The notes under the pieces were generated by a model. The model did not search any database. It was not told the DNA's origin and saw nothing but the letters and a program-made list of their open reading frames with translations. A DNA stretch of 64,000 nucleotides from Saccharopolyspora indica. Its GTDB lineage: Bacteria; Actinomycetota; Actinomycetes; Mycobacteriales; Pseudonocardiaceae. Positions 44,688 to 52,694 of this stretch are shown here, piece after piece. Numbering within the stretch: position 1 is the first letter of the stretch; each line of letters begins with the position of its first letter. The DNA lies in assembly GCF_027853965.1 (NCBI RefSeq), contig NZ_JAQGLB010000003.1, positions 62,001 to 126,000 of the forward strand, read 5' to 3'. The position numbers and the translations under genes are program-made.

Positions 44688-46115
44688 GTGACGCTCGCGA
44701 ACTCCCCCGCTCCCCTGCCGCTCGCCGATCGCGCGCGTGAGCTGCGCACCGGCCTGTTCGTGCTGGTCGTGCTCACGGCCGGGGCCTACCTGCCCAGTCC
44801 GCTGTACCCGGCCTACCAGGGTTCCTTCGCGATCAGCGATCTCGCCATGACGCTGATCTACGCGACGTTCGCGCTGGTCAGCGCGCCTGCGCTGCTGCTG
44901 TTCGGATCAGCGTCGGACGCCGTGGGGCCGCGGTCGGTGCTGCGGGTCAGCATCGCGCTGGCCGCGCTCGGGTCGGCCTGCTTCGTCTTCGCCTCCAGCC
45001 TGGAGTGGCTGCTGGTCGCGCGAGCCGCGCAAGGACTCGCGCTGGGCGCGGCGACCGGGGCGGCCAGTGCGTTGATCAGCGAGCGGGCGCCTGCGCGGGT
45101 GAGCGGCGCGGTGCTGGCCAGCACCGCTTTCGTGGCGGGCACGGCAGCGGGGCCGATCGCCGGCGGAGTGCTGGCCCAGTACGCACCTGCACCGCAGGTC
45201 CTGCCGTTCCTCCTGCACTTGGCGCTGCTCGGGATCGGATGGCGGCGCGTGGCGAACCTGACCGGCTGCGCACCGCGGACCGGCCGGTGGACACCGACCC
45301 GGCCGGAGATCCCGCCGGGCATCCGGGTGCTGTTCACCTCGGCCGCGGCGACCGGTTTTCTCGCCTGGACGGTGGCCGGGCTGTTCCTCGCGGTCATCCC
45401 GGCCCTCCTCGACCGGAGCGCGCAGGGCGATCAGGCGGTGATCGGCGGGATCCTGGGCGCGGTCCTGATCTGCTCGGTGCTGGCCCAACCGCTCGTGCCC
45501 CGGCTCGGCACGCGGAACGCGCAGCTCATCGGGCTCGCCGCACTGCTGATCAGCCTCGGCCTGCTGGCGGGGAGCGCCGGTGGTTCGATCCCGGTCACCC
45601 TGCTCGCCGCCGTCGTCGCCGGTGCCGGGCACGGCCTGGCCTACGGAGGTGCGGCGGCAGCCGTCGACGCGGTCGCGCCGGCCGGCGAGCGCGGCGCCAT
45701 CACCGGCGCGCTGCACCTGGCCTTCTACCTGGGCGCCGGGCTTCCCGCCATCGCCGTCGGGCTCGTCACGCTCGCGCATCCGCTGGCCACGGCGACGTCC
45801 TGGGTAACCACGTGCGCGGCGGCGCTCGTTCCGCTGGCCGGTGCGGCCGTCCTGCTGGCCGCGCGGCGATCACCGGGAAGCGGCGACCGCGCTGATCGGA
45901 GCCGGACAGCACGCCTAAGCTGCTGGTCATGGGACTCTTCTCGCGGCGCAGAACGCCGACCGGGCCACCGCAGCCGTTCGCGTTCGTCGTGGAGACCGTC
46001 TTCTCGGTGCCGATGCGCGGACTCGTGTTCACCGGCCGGGTCGAGAGCGGGCAGGTGCAGCAGGGGCAGAACGCCGTCCTGCACCTCCCCGGAGACGAGC
46101 GCGCCGTGCGGGTGA
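44688..46115 (+). CDS. MFS exporter with out-of-frame C-terminal extension
   Basis: 475 codons are open. The first ~400 residues are a 12-helix MFS protein of the Bcr/YceL-like drug exporter type (AGAYLPSPLYPAYQGSFAISDLAMTLIYATFALVSAPALLLFGSASDAVGPRSVL; GLALGAATGAASALISERAPARVSGAVLASTAFVAG). From about residue 405 the text changes to a Ser/Arg/Cys-rich tail (SRTARLSCWSWDSSRGAERR...), which is a shadow of the next gene in another frame, overlapping it by 187 bp. The original stop codon was probably lost by a small indel near 45860-45900. GTG 44688 is immediately preceded by GGGAGGC, an unusually short spacing. Confidence 0.85.
   Translation: MTLANSPAPLPLADRARELRTGLFVLVVLTAGAYLPSPLYPAYQGSFAISDLAMTLIYATFALVSAPALLLFGSASDAVGPRSVLRVSIALAALGSACFVFASSLEWLLVARAAQGLALGAATGAASALISERAPARVSGAVLASTAFVAGTAAGPIAGGVLAQYAPAPQVLPFLLHLALLGIGWRRVANLTGCAPRTGRWTPTRPEIPPGIRVLFTSAAATGFLAWTVAGLFLAVIPALLDRSAQGDQAVIGGILGAVLICSVLAQPLVPRLGTRNAQLIGLAALLISLGLLAGSAGGSIPVTLLAAVVAGAGHGLAYGGAAAAVDAVAPAGERGAITGALHLAFYLGAGLPAIAVGLVTLAHPLATATSWVTTCAAALVPLAGAAVLLAARRSPGSGDRADRSRTARLSCWSWDSSRGAERRPGHRSRSRSSWRPSSRCRCADSCSPAGSRAGRCSRGRTPSCTSPETSAPCG
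45916..45921 (+). promoter_or_regulatory. -10 box of a leaderless promoter
   Basis: TAAGCT ends seven bases before the ATG at 45929; no Shine-Dalgarno lies between. It suggests independent leaderless expression of the small EF-Tu-domain gene although it lies within the open end of the MFS frame. Confidence 0.5.
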
Positions 46116-46282
46116 AGAGCATCGACGTGCGCCGCAAGTCCGCCGCCGCGGCCGAGGCCGGTGAGGAGGCCGGGGTCTACCTCGACGGGATCACCGCGCG
46201 CGACCTGCCCACCGTGCCCGGCGGCGAGGGCGGCCTCATCGACAGCGACGCGGTCGCGGGCATCCGGCTCGTCTCGGCCTGA
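45929..46282 (+). CDS. Stand-alone EF-Tu domain II-like protein
   Basis: 117 residues. After a basic leader MGLFSRRRTPTGPPQP, the text FAFVVETVFSVPMRGLVFTGRVESGQVQQGQNAVLHLP...VRVKSIDVRRKSAAAAEAGEEAGVYLDGITARDLPTVPGGEGGLI follows the beta-barrel domain II of EF-Tu and other translational GTPases: the VEDVFSIPGRGTVVTGRVE motif, the spacing to a K-to-RK strand, and the EAGDNVGLLLRGI loop. No G domain is present. Domain II contacts aminoacyl-tRNA or rRNA in the full factors, so this could be an RNA or ribosome binder. Its role is unknown. Probably leaderless. Confidence 0.82.
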   Translation: MGLFSRRRTPTGPPQPFAFVVETVFSVPMRGLVFTGRVESGQVQQGQNAVLHLPGDERAVRVKSIDVRRKSAAAAEAGEEAGVYLDGITARDLPTVPGGEGGLIDSDAVAGIRLVSA

Positions 46283-46303
46283 TCCGGCCCGCGGAAAAAT
46301 CAG

Positions 46304-46333
46304 TTGCCCGGGTTGCGGGCCGGGGCCTAACCT
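46304..46333 (+). promoter_or_regulatory. Promoter of the structured leader RNA
   Basis: TTGCCC (46304-46309), 18-bp spacer, TAACCT (46328-46333). Predicted start near 46340, about 25 bases before the leader ORF. TTGCGG at 46313 is a less well-spaced alternative -35 box. Confidence 0.5.
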
Positions 46334-46365
46334 CCTCGGTACACAGGAAAGGAGGTGGTCCGACG

Positions 46366-46404
46366 TTGAAGACGTACAGGACTTGTGAGGTGGCTGTCCG
46401 CTAG
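46366..46404 (+). CDS. 12-codon leader peptide MKTYRTCEVAVR
   Basis: TTG AAG ACG through CGC TAG encodes Met-Lys-Thr-Tyr-Arg-Thr-Cys-Glu-Val-Ala-Val-Arg. It is preceded by AAAGGAGGTGG, the best anti-SD match in the window, with nine bases between GGAGGT and the TTG. Such a strong ribosome site for so short a frame argues that translation itself, not the peptide, is the function. The stop is followed directly by a base-paired region. It has two Arg, one Cys and no run of one amino acid, so it is not a classical amino-acid attenuator. Confidence 0.6.
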   Translation: MKTYRTCEVAVR

Positions 46405-46550
46405 GACCGCCCAGCCGGCCCAGCGTGCGTTGGTCGCGCGGGTGAGCGGTCGGCGAATACCAGGCAGCTACCCGACCCCGGGGCTCCGAACTGCGTCCGG
46501 TTCGGCCCGTCGGACCACCGACGGGAGACGGCCCCGGGGTCGCTGCTTTT
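46405..46550 (+). ncRNA. Highly structured leader RNA ending in a terminator-like three-way junction
   Basis: GACCGC (46405-46410, touching the leader stop codon) can pair with GCGGTC (46446-46451). Then a perfect 11-bp outer stem GACCCCGGGGC (46474-46484) / GCCCCGGGGTC (46531-46541) encloses two hairpins: CCGAAC/GTTCGG (46486-46505) and the perfect 8-bp CCCGTCGG-ACCA-CCGACGGG (46506-46525). The run GCTGCTTTT follows at 46542-46550. The U-run makes this a potential terminator, so the whole could be a translation-sensitive attenuator for the MHS gene at 46660, or simply the end of a short transcript. No known riboswitch class is recognised. Confidence 0.65.
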
Positions 46551-46659
46551 CCCGGTGCGGTACAGGATTCCCCTAGCCCGGTGAGGGATTCACCACTGGG
46601 TGCGGTCCACCCGACTTCCTAACGTGTCGGTCACCACTGACCGCGCGTGAGGACTTCCG

Positions 46660-47991
46660 ATGACTTCGACCCGGCAGGCAGAGCAGTCGTCCAGCGTGCT
46701 GCGGGTGGGGGTGGCCGCCGGTGTCGGCACCTCCCTGGAGCTGTACGACTTCACCATCTACGGCACCGCCGCGGCGCTGGTGTTCGGTGATGTCTTCTTC
46801 AAGACCGGTGACGCCTGGCTCGGCACCTTCCTCAGCCTGTCGACCTTCGCCGCCGGGTTCGTGATGGCCCCGCTCGGCGCCGCGGTGTTCGGCTGGATCG
46901 GCGACCGCAAGGGCCGCCGGACGGCGTTGTCGGCCGCATTCCTGCTGATGGGACTGGCCACGCTGGGCATGGGCGTGCTGCCCGCGTACGCCGTCATCGG
47001 TGTCGCCGCGCCGCTGCTGCTCGTCACGCTCAGGCTGCTGCACGGCGTGGCTCGCGGTGGCGAGAGCGCCGGGGCCGCGGTGCTCGCGATCGAGCACGCG
47101 CCGGTGCACCGTCGCGGCGTGTACGGCTCGTTCGTCGCCCTCGGCTCGCCGATCGGGACGATCCTGGCGAACTTCGCCTTCGCCATGGTCCTGTTCCTGC
47201 CGGACGAGGACGTGCGGGACTGGGGCTGGCGGCTGCCGTTCCTGGCCGGTGGCCTGGTGCTGCTGCTCGGGCTGTGGGTGCGCAAGGGCGTGGCGGAGAG
47301 CCCGGTCTTCCGGAAGATGGTCGCCGACGAAGCGCACGACACCCGCGTCGCGCGGCCGCTCCTGGACGTGATCAAGTCCGACTGGCGCCGCATCGGGCTG
47401 ACCGCCGGGGTCAACATCGGGCTCACCGCGACGACTTTCACGCTGCTGACGTTCATGCTCTCCTACGCCACCGCCAGCGCACCCGAAGGGCTCGGGCTGC
47501 CCCGCCAGGCGATCGTGAACGGTTCCCTGCTGGGTCTGGCCTGCCACGCGATCCTCAACATCACCGCCGCGTGGCTGTCCGACCGCATCGGGCGCAAGCC
47601 GGTCATGCTGACCGGAGCCGTGCTGTCCCTGGCCGCCGCGCTGGTGATGTTCCCGATCGCCTCGGCGGGCAGCGTCTTCGCGGTGAACACCGCCGTGGTG
47701 CTGGGATTCGTCGGCACCGGCGTCCTCTTCGGACCGATGTACACCTTCTTCGCCGAGGCGTTCCCGCGCGAGAAGCGGCAGTCCGGCGTCGGCCTCGGCT
47801 ACCACCTCGGCGCGGTCCTCGGCGGCGGCATCACGCCCATGATCGCGAACCGGATCATCGCGGGCACCGGCGATCCGCTCAACGTCGGCTACTACCTGGC
47901 CGCCCTGCTGACGCTGTCGCTGGTCTGCCTGCTGTTCCTCCCGGAAACCGCACCGGCCCGCCTCCGACGAGCGGAAACCCGCCGCGCATAG
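46660..47991 (+). CDS. MHS-family metabolite:H+ symporter
   Basis: 443 residues, 12 helices. The opening VAAGVGTSLELYDFTIYGTAAALVFGDVFFKTGD is diagnostic for the MHS family (ProP, KgtP, shikimate transporters), with FGWIGDRKGRRTALS as the MFS A-motif and RLLHGVARGGESAGAAVLAIEHAPVHRRGVYGS. It imports an organic acid or osmolyte with protons. It follows the structured leader by 110 bp and may be controlled by it. Ends 21 bp before the converging AbrB-like gene. Confidence 0.92.
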   Translation: MTSTRQAEQSSSVLRVGVAAGVGTSLELYDFTIYGTAAALVFGDVFFKTGDAWLGTFLSLSTFAAGFVMAPLGAAVFGWIGDRKGRRTALSAAFLLMGLATLGMGVLPAYAVIGVAAPLLLVTLRLLHGVARGGESAGAAVLAIEHAPVHRRGVYGSFVALGSPIGTILANFAFAMVLFLPDEDVRDWGWRLPFLAGGLVLLLGLWVRKGVAESPVFRKMVADEAHDTRVARPLLDVIKSDWRRIGLTAGVNIGLTATTFTLLTFMLSYATASAPEGLGLPRQAIVNGSLLGLACHAILNITAAWLSDRIGRKPVMLTGAVLSLAAALVMFPIASAGSVFAVNTAVVLGFVGTGVLFGPMYTFFAEAFPREKRQSGVGLGYHLGAVLGGGITPMIANRIIAGTGDPLNVGYYLAALLTLSLVCLLFLPETAPARLRRAETRRA

Positions 47992-48012
47992 CGAAAAAGC
48001 GGCGAACTGCGC

Positions 48013-48273
48013 TCACTTCTCGTCCGCTGCCCGCTCCGCGCCCGGGCGCGACGGCATGGCCTGGGCGATGAAGCTGTCGAAGAGGTCCTGGCGCACGATC
48101 GCGATCCCCTGCTCGGCGTCGGCCAGGAGCAGCAGGGTGTCGCCGGGGCTGATCCCGAACAGGTCCCGCGCCCCCTTGGGGATGACGATCTGCCCCTTCT
48201 CCCCGACCTTGACGGTCCCGGCGAACTTGCCGGGCCCGGACGGCAGATCCTTGGCGTCCACAGCGCCTCCCAC
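48013..48273 (-). CDS. AbrB/MazE/SpoVT-type DNA-binding protein
   Basis: 86 residues from a GTG. GKFAGTVKVGEKGQIVIPKGARDLFGISPGDTLLLLADAEQGIAIV is the swapped-hairpin AbrB fold with the conserved GQIVIPK core. Members are transition-state regulators or antitoxins. No toxin gene lies beside it: the next gene on the same strand is an MFS permease, so a stand-alone regulator is more likely. Confidence 0.9.
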   Translation of the reverse strand: MGGAVDAKDLPSGPGKFAGTVKVGEKGQIVIPKGARDLFGISPGDTLLLLADAEQGIAIVRQDLFDSFIAQAMPSRPGAERAADEK

Positions 48274-48330
48274 AACGAGCGGTCACACTTTTCCCACAAG
48301 TAGGATACGTGTGCCGTGCGGGTGCACGCC

Positions 48331-48364
48331 GAAGGGCGCCTTCGACGGTTCGAAGGCGCCCTTC
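48331..48364. terminator. Perfect 15-bp terminator hairpin
   Basis: GAAGGGCGCCTTCGA (48331-48345) and its exact reverse complement (48350-48364) around CGGT, ten bases after the stop of the leftward MFS gene. No U-tract. The strongest simple hairpin in the window. Confidence 0.8.
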
Positions 48365-48374
48365 CACCTGCAGA

Positions 48375-49697
48375 TCAGGCGGCGACGGGTCGGCGCGGGG
48401 TCGCGAGGTCCCAGCGGTGGCGGGTGAGCAGCACCGGAACTCCTTCGCCCCGGGCTTCCGCCGCGAAGACCTCCGCGCGGGCGCGACGCCACCACACCAC
48501 CGTGCGGGACGCGCCGAACAGCAGCAGCGCCACCAGCGCCAGCATCGCGACCCGGTACTCCGAACCGCCCGGCATGCCCTGCCCCAGGTCCAGGAGCAGC
48601 CCCACGAACAGCACGCCCAGCGCCGTCGCGGAGTGACCACCGGAGTTGGCCAGGCCGGTCGCCGTGCCGACCTGGTGCATCGGGTTGAAGTCGCGCGCCA
48701 GCACCATGGCCACGGACGAAACCGGGCCGCCGAAGGCGAAGATCAGGAACGTCGTGGCGATCACCGCGATCGGCGGGCGCCCCTGCGGCCAGCTCAGCAG
48801 CACCACCCAGGACAGCGCGTTGATCGCCAGGTAGCCCAGCACGATCCACATCCGCCACTCCGGGCGGCGGCCGATCAGCGCGCCCACCAGCGGGCCGCCG
48901 ACGACCTGGCCGATGATCAGCAGGCTGAGCAGCACGCTCGCCGTCGACGCAGGCACGCCGAGCCCGTTCACCAGGTACGGGAAGCCCCACAGCAGCGTCA
49001 GCGCACCCGAGGCGAACAGCGTGCTGAAGTGCGTCCAGAACGCCAGCCGGGTGCCCGGCACCGACCACGCCTCGCGCACCTGCCGGAACACCGCCCCGCC
49101 GCGGCGCGGCTGCGCACCACCCGGCGCGACGTCGCGCACGACCGTGCCGGTCACCGTCGCGTATCCCAGCGTGAGCGCGCCCACCAGCAGGAACGTCGCG
49201 GCCCAGCCCAGGTTCTGCAACGCCATCGCCAGCGGGAACGTGGCCGCAACACCCCCCAGCGCCCCCAGCGCGCTGGACACCGTTGCCACCAGCGCGTACC
49301 GGCGGGCGGAGAAGTGCGATGCCACCAGCCGCAGGATGCTCACCCACATCAGCGCGTCGCCCAGGCCCAGCACCGCGCGGGCCACCAGGCCCGCCGAGTA
49401 CGAGTCGGCGACGGCGAAGAGCACTTGCCCGGCCCCCATGAGCACCACCGCGACGGTGATCACCCGGCGGGAACCGAAGCGGTCCACCAGCAATCCGGTG
49501 GGAATCTGCATGGCGGCGTAGATGCCGACCTGCAGGACCGTGAACGCGCTCAGCGCGGCCGGACCGACGTCGAAGCGGTCCAGCGCCTGCGTTCCGGCGA
49601 CCCCCAAGCTCCCCCTGTGAAAGACCGCGGCGAGATAAGCGATCACCGCCGCGCCCCAGATCCACCAAGCCCGACGCTCCGGCCGGTCGGCAGTCAC
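48375..49697 (-). CDS. MFS transporter
   Basis: 440 residues from GTG 49697, six bases after AAGGAGG (a TTG three bases earlier is too close). About 12 helices: WWIWGAAVIAYLAAVFHRGSLGVAGTQALDRFDVGPAALSAFTVLQVGIYAAMQIPTGLLVDRFGSRRVI, then ARAVLGLGDALMWVSILRLVASHFSARRYAL. The type resembles the nitrate/sugar-phosphate-like MFS group, but the substrate is not evident. A region with four palindromes lies upstream between it and a LysR gene on the same strand. Confidence 0.9.
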   Translation of the reverse strand: MTADRPERRAWWIWGAAVIAYLAAVFHRGSLGVAGTQALDRFDVGPAALSAFTVLQVGIYAAMQIPTGLLVDRFGSRRVITVAVVLMGAGQVLFAVADSYSAGLVARAVLGLGDALMWVSILRLVASHFSARRYALVATVSSALGALGGVAATFPLAMALQNLGWAATFLLVGALTLGYATVTGTVVRDVAPGGAQPRRGGAVFRQVREAWSVPGTRLAFWTHFSTLFASGALTLLWGFPYLVNGLGVPASTASVLLSLLIIGQVVGGPLVGALIGRRPEWRMWIVLGYLAINALSWVVLLSWPQGRPPIAVIATTFLIFAFGGPVSSVAMVLARDFNPMHQVGTATGLANSGGHSATALGVLFVGLLLDLGQGMPGGSEYRVAMLALVALLLFGASRTVVWWRRARAEVFAAEARGEGVPVLLTRHRWDLATPRRPVAA

Positions 49698-49968
49698 CAA
49701 AGACCTCCTTGTTCAGATGTGCGGACCGGTCGGCGTCGACCGGTTGTCCACCGTGCTTGTCGTGGACCACCGCACCGGAGTTACGCCGAACCGGAGTGCA
49801 CTGCGCCACATTCCACCATTCTCGTTTCACACCAAGTAAAACTCGCAGCGAGGTCCACAATGGATATTGTGACGCAGATCGTCGAGGTGCGATTCGGAGC
49901 GGACTCCAGCGCCGCCACAACGCCCGCCAGCCCGCATCTCGGCCGTCGGCGGTGGTGCCGGACGTTCG

Positions 49969-50028
49969 CGATTTCGCGCGAAATCGTCGACACCCACGCC
50001 TGAGCGGTGACGATTTCGCGCGAAATCG
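49969..50028. repeat. Palindrome pair 1: two CGATTTCGCGCGAAATCG, 42 bp apart
   Basis: The 18-bp perfect palindrome occurs at 49969-49986 and 50011-50028. Start-to-start distance is 42 bp, four turns of B-DNA, so both faces align. The 24-bp spacer begins TCGACACC. Each copy could also fold as a 7-bp hairpin with a GCGC loop. The phasing suggests cooperative protein binding; the repeat structure also fits a REP/BIME-like element. Confidence 0.85.
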
Positions 50029-50169
50029 CAAGCGGCCCCACCACGCCCCGGGACCGGACGTGCCAAGCCGCGATGCCCGGACACCAGCGGCGACCAGACC
50101 GGCTGGCGATCAGGGACACCGTCGGGGCTCCGTCTGGGGGAGCGGGTGCGGTTCCGAAGCGCGTTGACG

Positions 50170-50229
50170 CGATTTCGCGCGAAATCGTCGACACCTGTGC
50201 CCAGGCTTTGGCGATTTCGCGCGAAATCG
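50170..50229. repeat. Palindrome pair 2: same palindromes, same 42-bp phase
   Basis: Copies at 50170-50187 and 50212-50229, again exactly 42 bp start to start. The 24-bp spacer again begins TCGACACC but then diverges from pair 1. The two pairs are 201 bp apart in direct orientation. Conservation of palindromes and spacing, with divergence between them, points to selection on the sites. Confidence 0.85.
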
Positions 50230-50258
50230 GCAGCCCGCCCACCACCCTGGCCGAGCGG

Positions 50259-51143
50259 TCAGAGCTCGGCGACGACCTCGTCCAGGAGTCCGATCAGACC
50301 GGCCAGCGCCGGGTTCGCGTCGTCCGCGCGCCACACCAGCGCCAGCGGAACCGGTGGCGCGTCGTGCACCGGCACCAGCACCACGCCCGGCACCTTCAGG
50401 TGCCCCGCGGTCGCCGGGACCAGACCGATCCCGGAGCCGGCCCCCACCAGCGACAGGATCGTGTGGGTGTCCGGTGCCTCCTGCACGAAGCGCGGGCTGA
50501 AGCCGTGGCGCAGGCAAGCCGCCTGCACCAGCTGGTTGACCACCGACCCCCGGTTGGTCGGGTAGCTGATCACCGGCTCGCCGCGCAGGTCGGCCATCCC
50601 GACGCCGCGGCCGACCAGGCGGTGGTGCTCCGGCAGGGCCACCGCCAGCGGGTGCCGCTCCAGCTCCCGCACGCGCAGGCCCTCGGTCGGCACCGGCAGC
50701 CGCAGCAGCCCGGCGTCGACCTCCTGCTGGTGGATCCGGTCGACCAGCTCGCCGCCGTAGAGCGGGCTGAGGATCTCGAAGCGCACGTCCGGGTAGCGCT
50801 CCCGGAACTTGCGCACGATCAGCAGCATCACCTGGTAGGAGGTCTGCCCGCTGAACCCGAGCCGCACCGTGCCGATCTCACCGGCCGCCGCCTGCCGCGC
50901 CAGCCTCGGCGCCGCTTCGGCCGATTCCAGCGTCTTGCGCGCCTCGCGCAGGAACGCCTCGCCTGCCGCGGTGAGCGCGACCTGCCGGGTGGTGCGCCGC
51001 AGCAGCGGCACCCCGATCTCGTGCTCCAGGCGCTTGATCTGCTGGGACAGCGGCGGCTGGGACATGTGCAGCCGGACCGCGGCGCGCCGGAAGTTCAGCT
51101 CCTCGGCGACGGCGACGAACGCCTGCAGGTGGCGCAGCTCCAC
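50259..51143 (-). CDS. LysR-family regulator of the divergent catabolic operon
   Basis: 294 residues from GTG 51143 (GGGAGG upstream); a longer open frame lacks a ribosome site. Helix-turn-helix MELRHLQAFVAVAEELNFRRAAVRLHMSQPPLSQQIKRLEHEIGVPLLRRTTRQVALTAAGEAFL is of the BenM/CatM-like type that senses aromatic or dicarboxylic acids. The effector domain is complete (IGTVRLGFSGQTSYQVMLLIVRKFRERYPDVRFEI). It is divergent from the operon at 51364-58371 and probably activates it. Confidence 0.92.
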   Translation of the reverse strand: MELRHLQAFVAVAEELNFRRAAVRLHMSQPPLSQQIKRLEHEIGVPLLRRTTRQVALTAAGEAFLREARKTLESAEAAPRLARQAAAGEIGTVRLGFSGQTSYQVMLLIVRKFRERYPDVRFEILSPLYGGELVDRIHQQEVDAGLLRLPVPTEGLRVRELERHPLAVALPEHHRLVGRGVGMADLRGEPVISYPTNRGSVVNQLVQAACLRHGFSPRFVQEAPDTHTILSLVGAGSGIGLVPATAGHLKVPGVVLVPVHDAPPVPLALVWRADDANPALAGLIGLLDEVVAEL

Positions 51144-51363
51144 ACCGACCTCCCGACCACGAGCGGCTTTGCCCAGGTCAACGCGCATTGTGTCGCGCAG
51201 CCGAATCAAACCTAGCCGATTTTGGTGTTAGACGGAACACATCCGCTGACCTAGCTTCGAGGCACCGGGGATCGCGGCGCGGCGTTCAACGCGTTGGCCA
51301 AATCATCCGGCGCCCCAACGGTTTTCGACCTGCTGCGGCAGGAGTCCGGACGGAGCCAGTGCG
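51144..51363. promoter_or_regulatory. Divergent LysR / catabolic-operon control region
   Basis: 220 bp. The centre (51205-51245) is A/T-richer, with CAAACCTAGCCGATTTTGGTGTTAG containing AACC and GGTG arms about as far apart as a T-N11-A LysR box allows. TAGCTT near 51254 could be a -10 box. None of this is certain. Confidence 0.35.
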
Positions 51364-52683
51364 ATGAGACGTCTTTCCGAGCAGGAGAGGATGGGCCGCA
51401 GAGCGGGCATCGCTTCGTTCGTCGGCACCAGCATCGAGTGGTACGACTTCTACATCTACGGCACCGCCTCCGCGCTGGTGTTCGGCAAGCTGTTCTTCCC
51501 GGTGGTCACCCCCGCGATCGGCGTGCTGGTGTCGTTCGCGACGTTCTGGGTCGGCTTCCTGGCCCGCCCGCTGGGCGGCATCGTCTTCGGCCACCTCGGC
51601 GACCGGGTGGGCCGGAAGAAGGCGCTGATCATCACGCTGCTGCTGATGGGCTTCACCACCGTCGGCATCGGCCTGCTGCCCACCTACGCCACCATCGGCA
51701 TCGCCGCGCCGATCCTGCTGGTGCTGCTGCGCGTGGTGCAGGGCCTGGCCGTCGGCGGCGAGTGGGGCGGCGCGGTGCTCATCGCCACCGAGCACGCGCC
51801 GAAGGGCCGCAGCATCACCTCCGGGTCCTGGGCCCAGCAGGGTTCGCCGTCCGGCCAGATCCTCTCCGCGCTGGCCTTCACCCTCGTCTCGCAGCTGCCC
51901 GACGACGACTTCTACAGCTGGGGCTGGCGCATCCCGTTCCTGGCCTCGGCGGTGCTGGTGGTGCTGGGCCTGGTGATCCGGCTGAGCATCGCCGAATCGC
52001 CGCAGCTGACCAGGCTCAAGGAGACCGGGCAGGTCGCGAGGTTCCCGCTGCTGGACACCTTCCGCCACCACACCGGGCTGGTGGCGCTCGGCGTGTTCGC
52101 CTGCGCGATCGTGTTCTCCGCGGCGTACTTCAAGAACACCTTCGCGGTGTCGTGGGCGACCAACGAGCTGGGCTTCGAGCGCGAGACGTTCATGACCGTG
52201 GTGCTCATCGCCAGCATCACCCAGTTCTTCGTGCAGCCCTTCGGCGCGGTGCTGGCCAGCCGGTTCGGGGTGCGCAAGGTCGTGACCATCCTGCTGGTCG
52301 CCGAGCTGCCGGTGATGCCGCTGATGTTCCTGCTGATCAGCACCGGCAGCTTCGCGTGGTCGGTGGTCGGCATGGTGGCCGCGACGCTGCCGCACGTGAT
52401 GTTCTACTCGATCCTCGCCGGGGTGCTGGCCGACGCGTTCCCGGCGCGCGTGCGCTACACCGCGATCTCGCTGTCCTACGGCCTGGCCGGGACGCTGCTC
52501 GGCGGCACCACCCCGATGATCGGGCAGCTGCTGCTGACCTCCTTCGGCTCGATCGTGCCGGTGATCGGCTGGGCGGTGGTCACCGTGCTGATGTCGCTGA
52601 TCGGCGTCCGGGCCCTGCTGACCCGCTCCGCGCGGGCGGCCGCGGAAACCGAAACCTCCGGCGTCAAGGCCGGGGCCGAGTGA
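51364..52683 (+). CDS. MHS-family transporter, first gene of a catabolic operon
   Basis: 439 residues. AGIASFVGTSIEWYDFYIYGTASALVFGKLFFPVVTPAIGVLVSFATFWVGFLARPLGGIVFGHLGDRVGRKKALIITLLLMG carries both the MHS N-terminal motif and the A-motif; VVQGLAVGGEWGGAVLIATEHAPKGRSITSGSWAQQGSP is the mid-loop signature. It should import the carboxylic acid that the downstream enzymes degrade. Its stop lies 11 bp before the acyl-CoA dehydrogenase ATG used here. Confidence 0.93.
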   Translation: MRRLSEQERMGRRAGIASFVGTSIEWYDFYIYGTASALVFGKLFFPVVTPAIGVLVSFATFWVGFLARPLGGIVFGHLGDRVGRKKALIITLLLMGFTTVGIGLLPTYATIGIAAPILLVLLRVVQGLAVGGEWGGAVLIATEHAPKGRSITSGSWAQQGSPSGQILSALAFTLVSQLPDDDFYSWGWRIPFLASAVLVVLGLVIRLSIAESPQLTRLKETGQVARFPLLDTFRHHTGLVALGVFACAIVFSAAYFKNTFAVSWATNELGFERETFMTVVLIASITQFFVQPFGAVLASRFGVRKVVTILLVAELPVMPLMFLLISTGSFAWSVVGMVAATLPHVMFYSILAGVLADAFPARVRYTAISLSYGLAGTLLGGTTPMIGQLLLTSFGSIVPVIGWAVVTVLMSLIGVRALLTRSARAAAETETSGVKAGAE

Positions 52684-52694
52684 TGGGTGGTGCG

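Larger units (their letters stand above)
49698..50258. other. 561-bp non-coding region with phased palindromes
   Basis: It separates the LysR gene (ending 50259) from the MFS gene (starting 49697), both leftward. No frame has coding character. It holds an MFS ribosome site at one end, a less GC-rich stretch at 49790-49880, and four copies of an 18-bp palindrome in two pairs. Confidence 0.7.

Noticed and set aside
48013..48273. MazE-type antitoxin with a toxin partner
   Set aside because: No toxin-size gene lies next to it on either side.
49969..50229. CRISPR array made of the repeated palindromes
   Set aside because: Only four units, repeat of 18 bp, unequal gaps between pairs, no leader and no cas genes.
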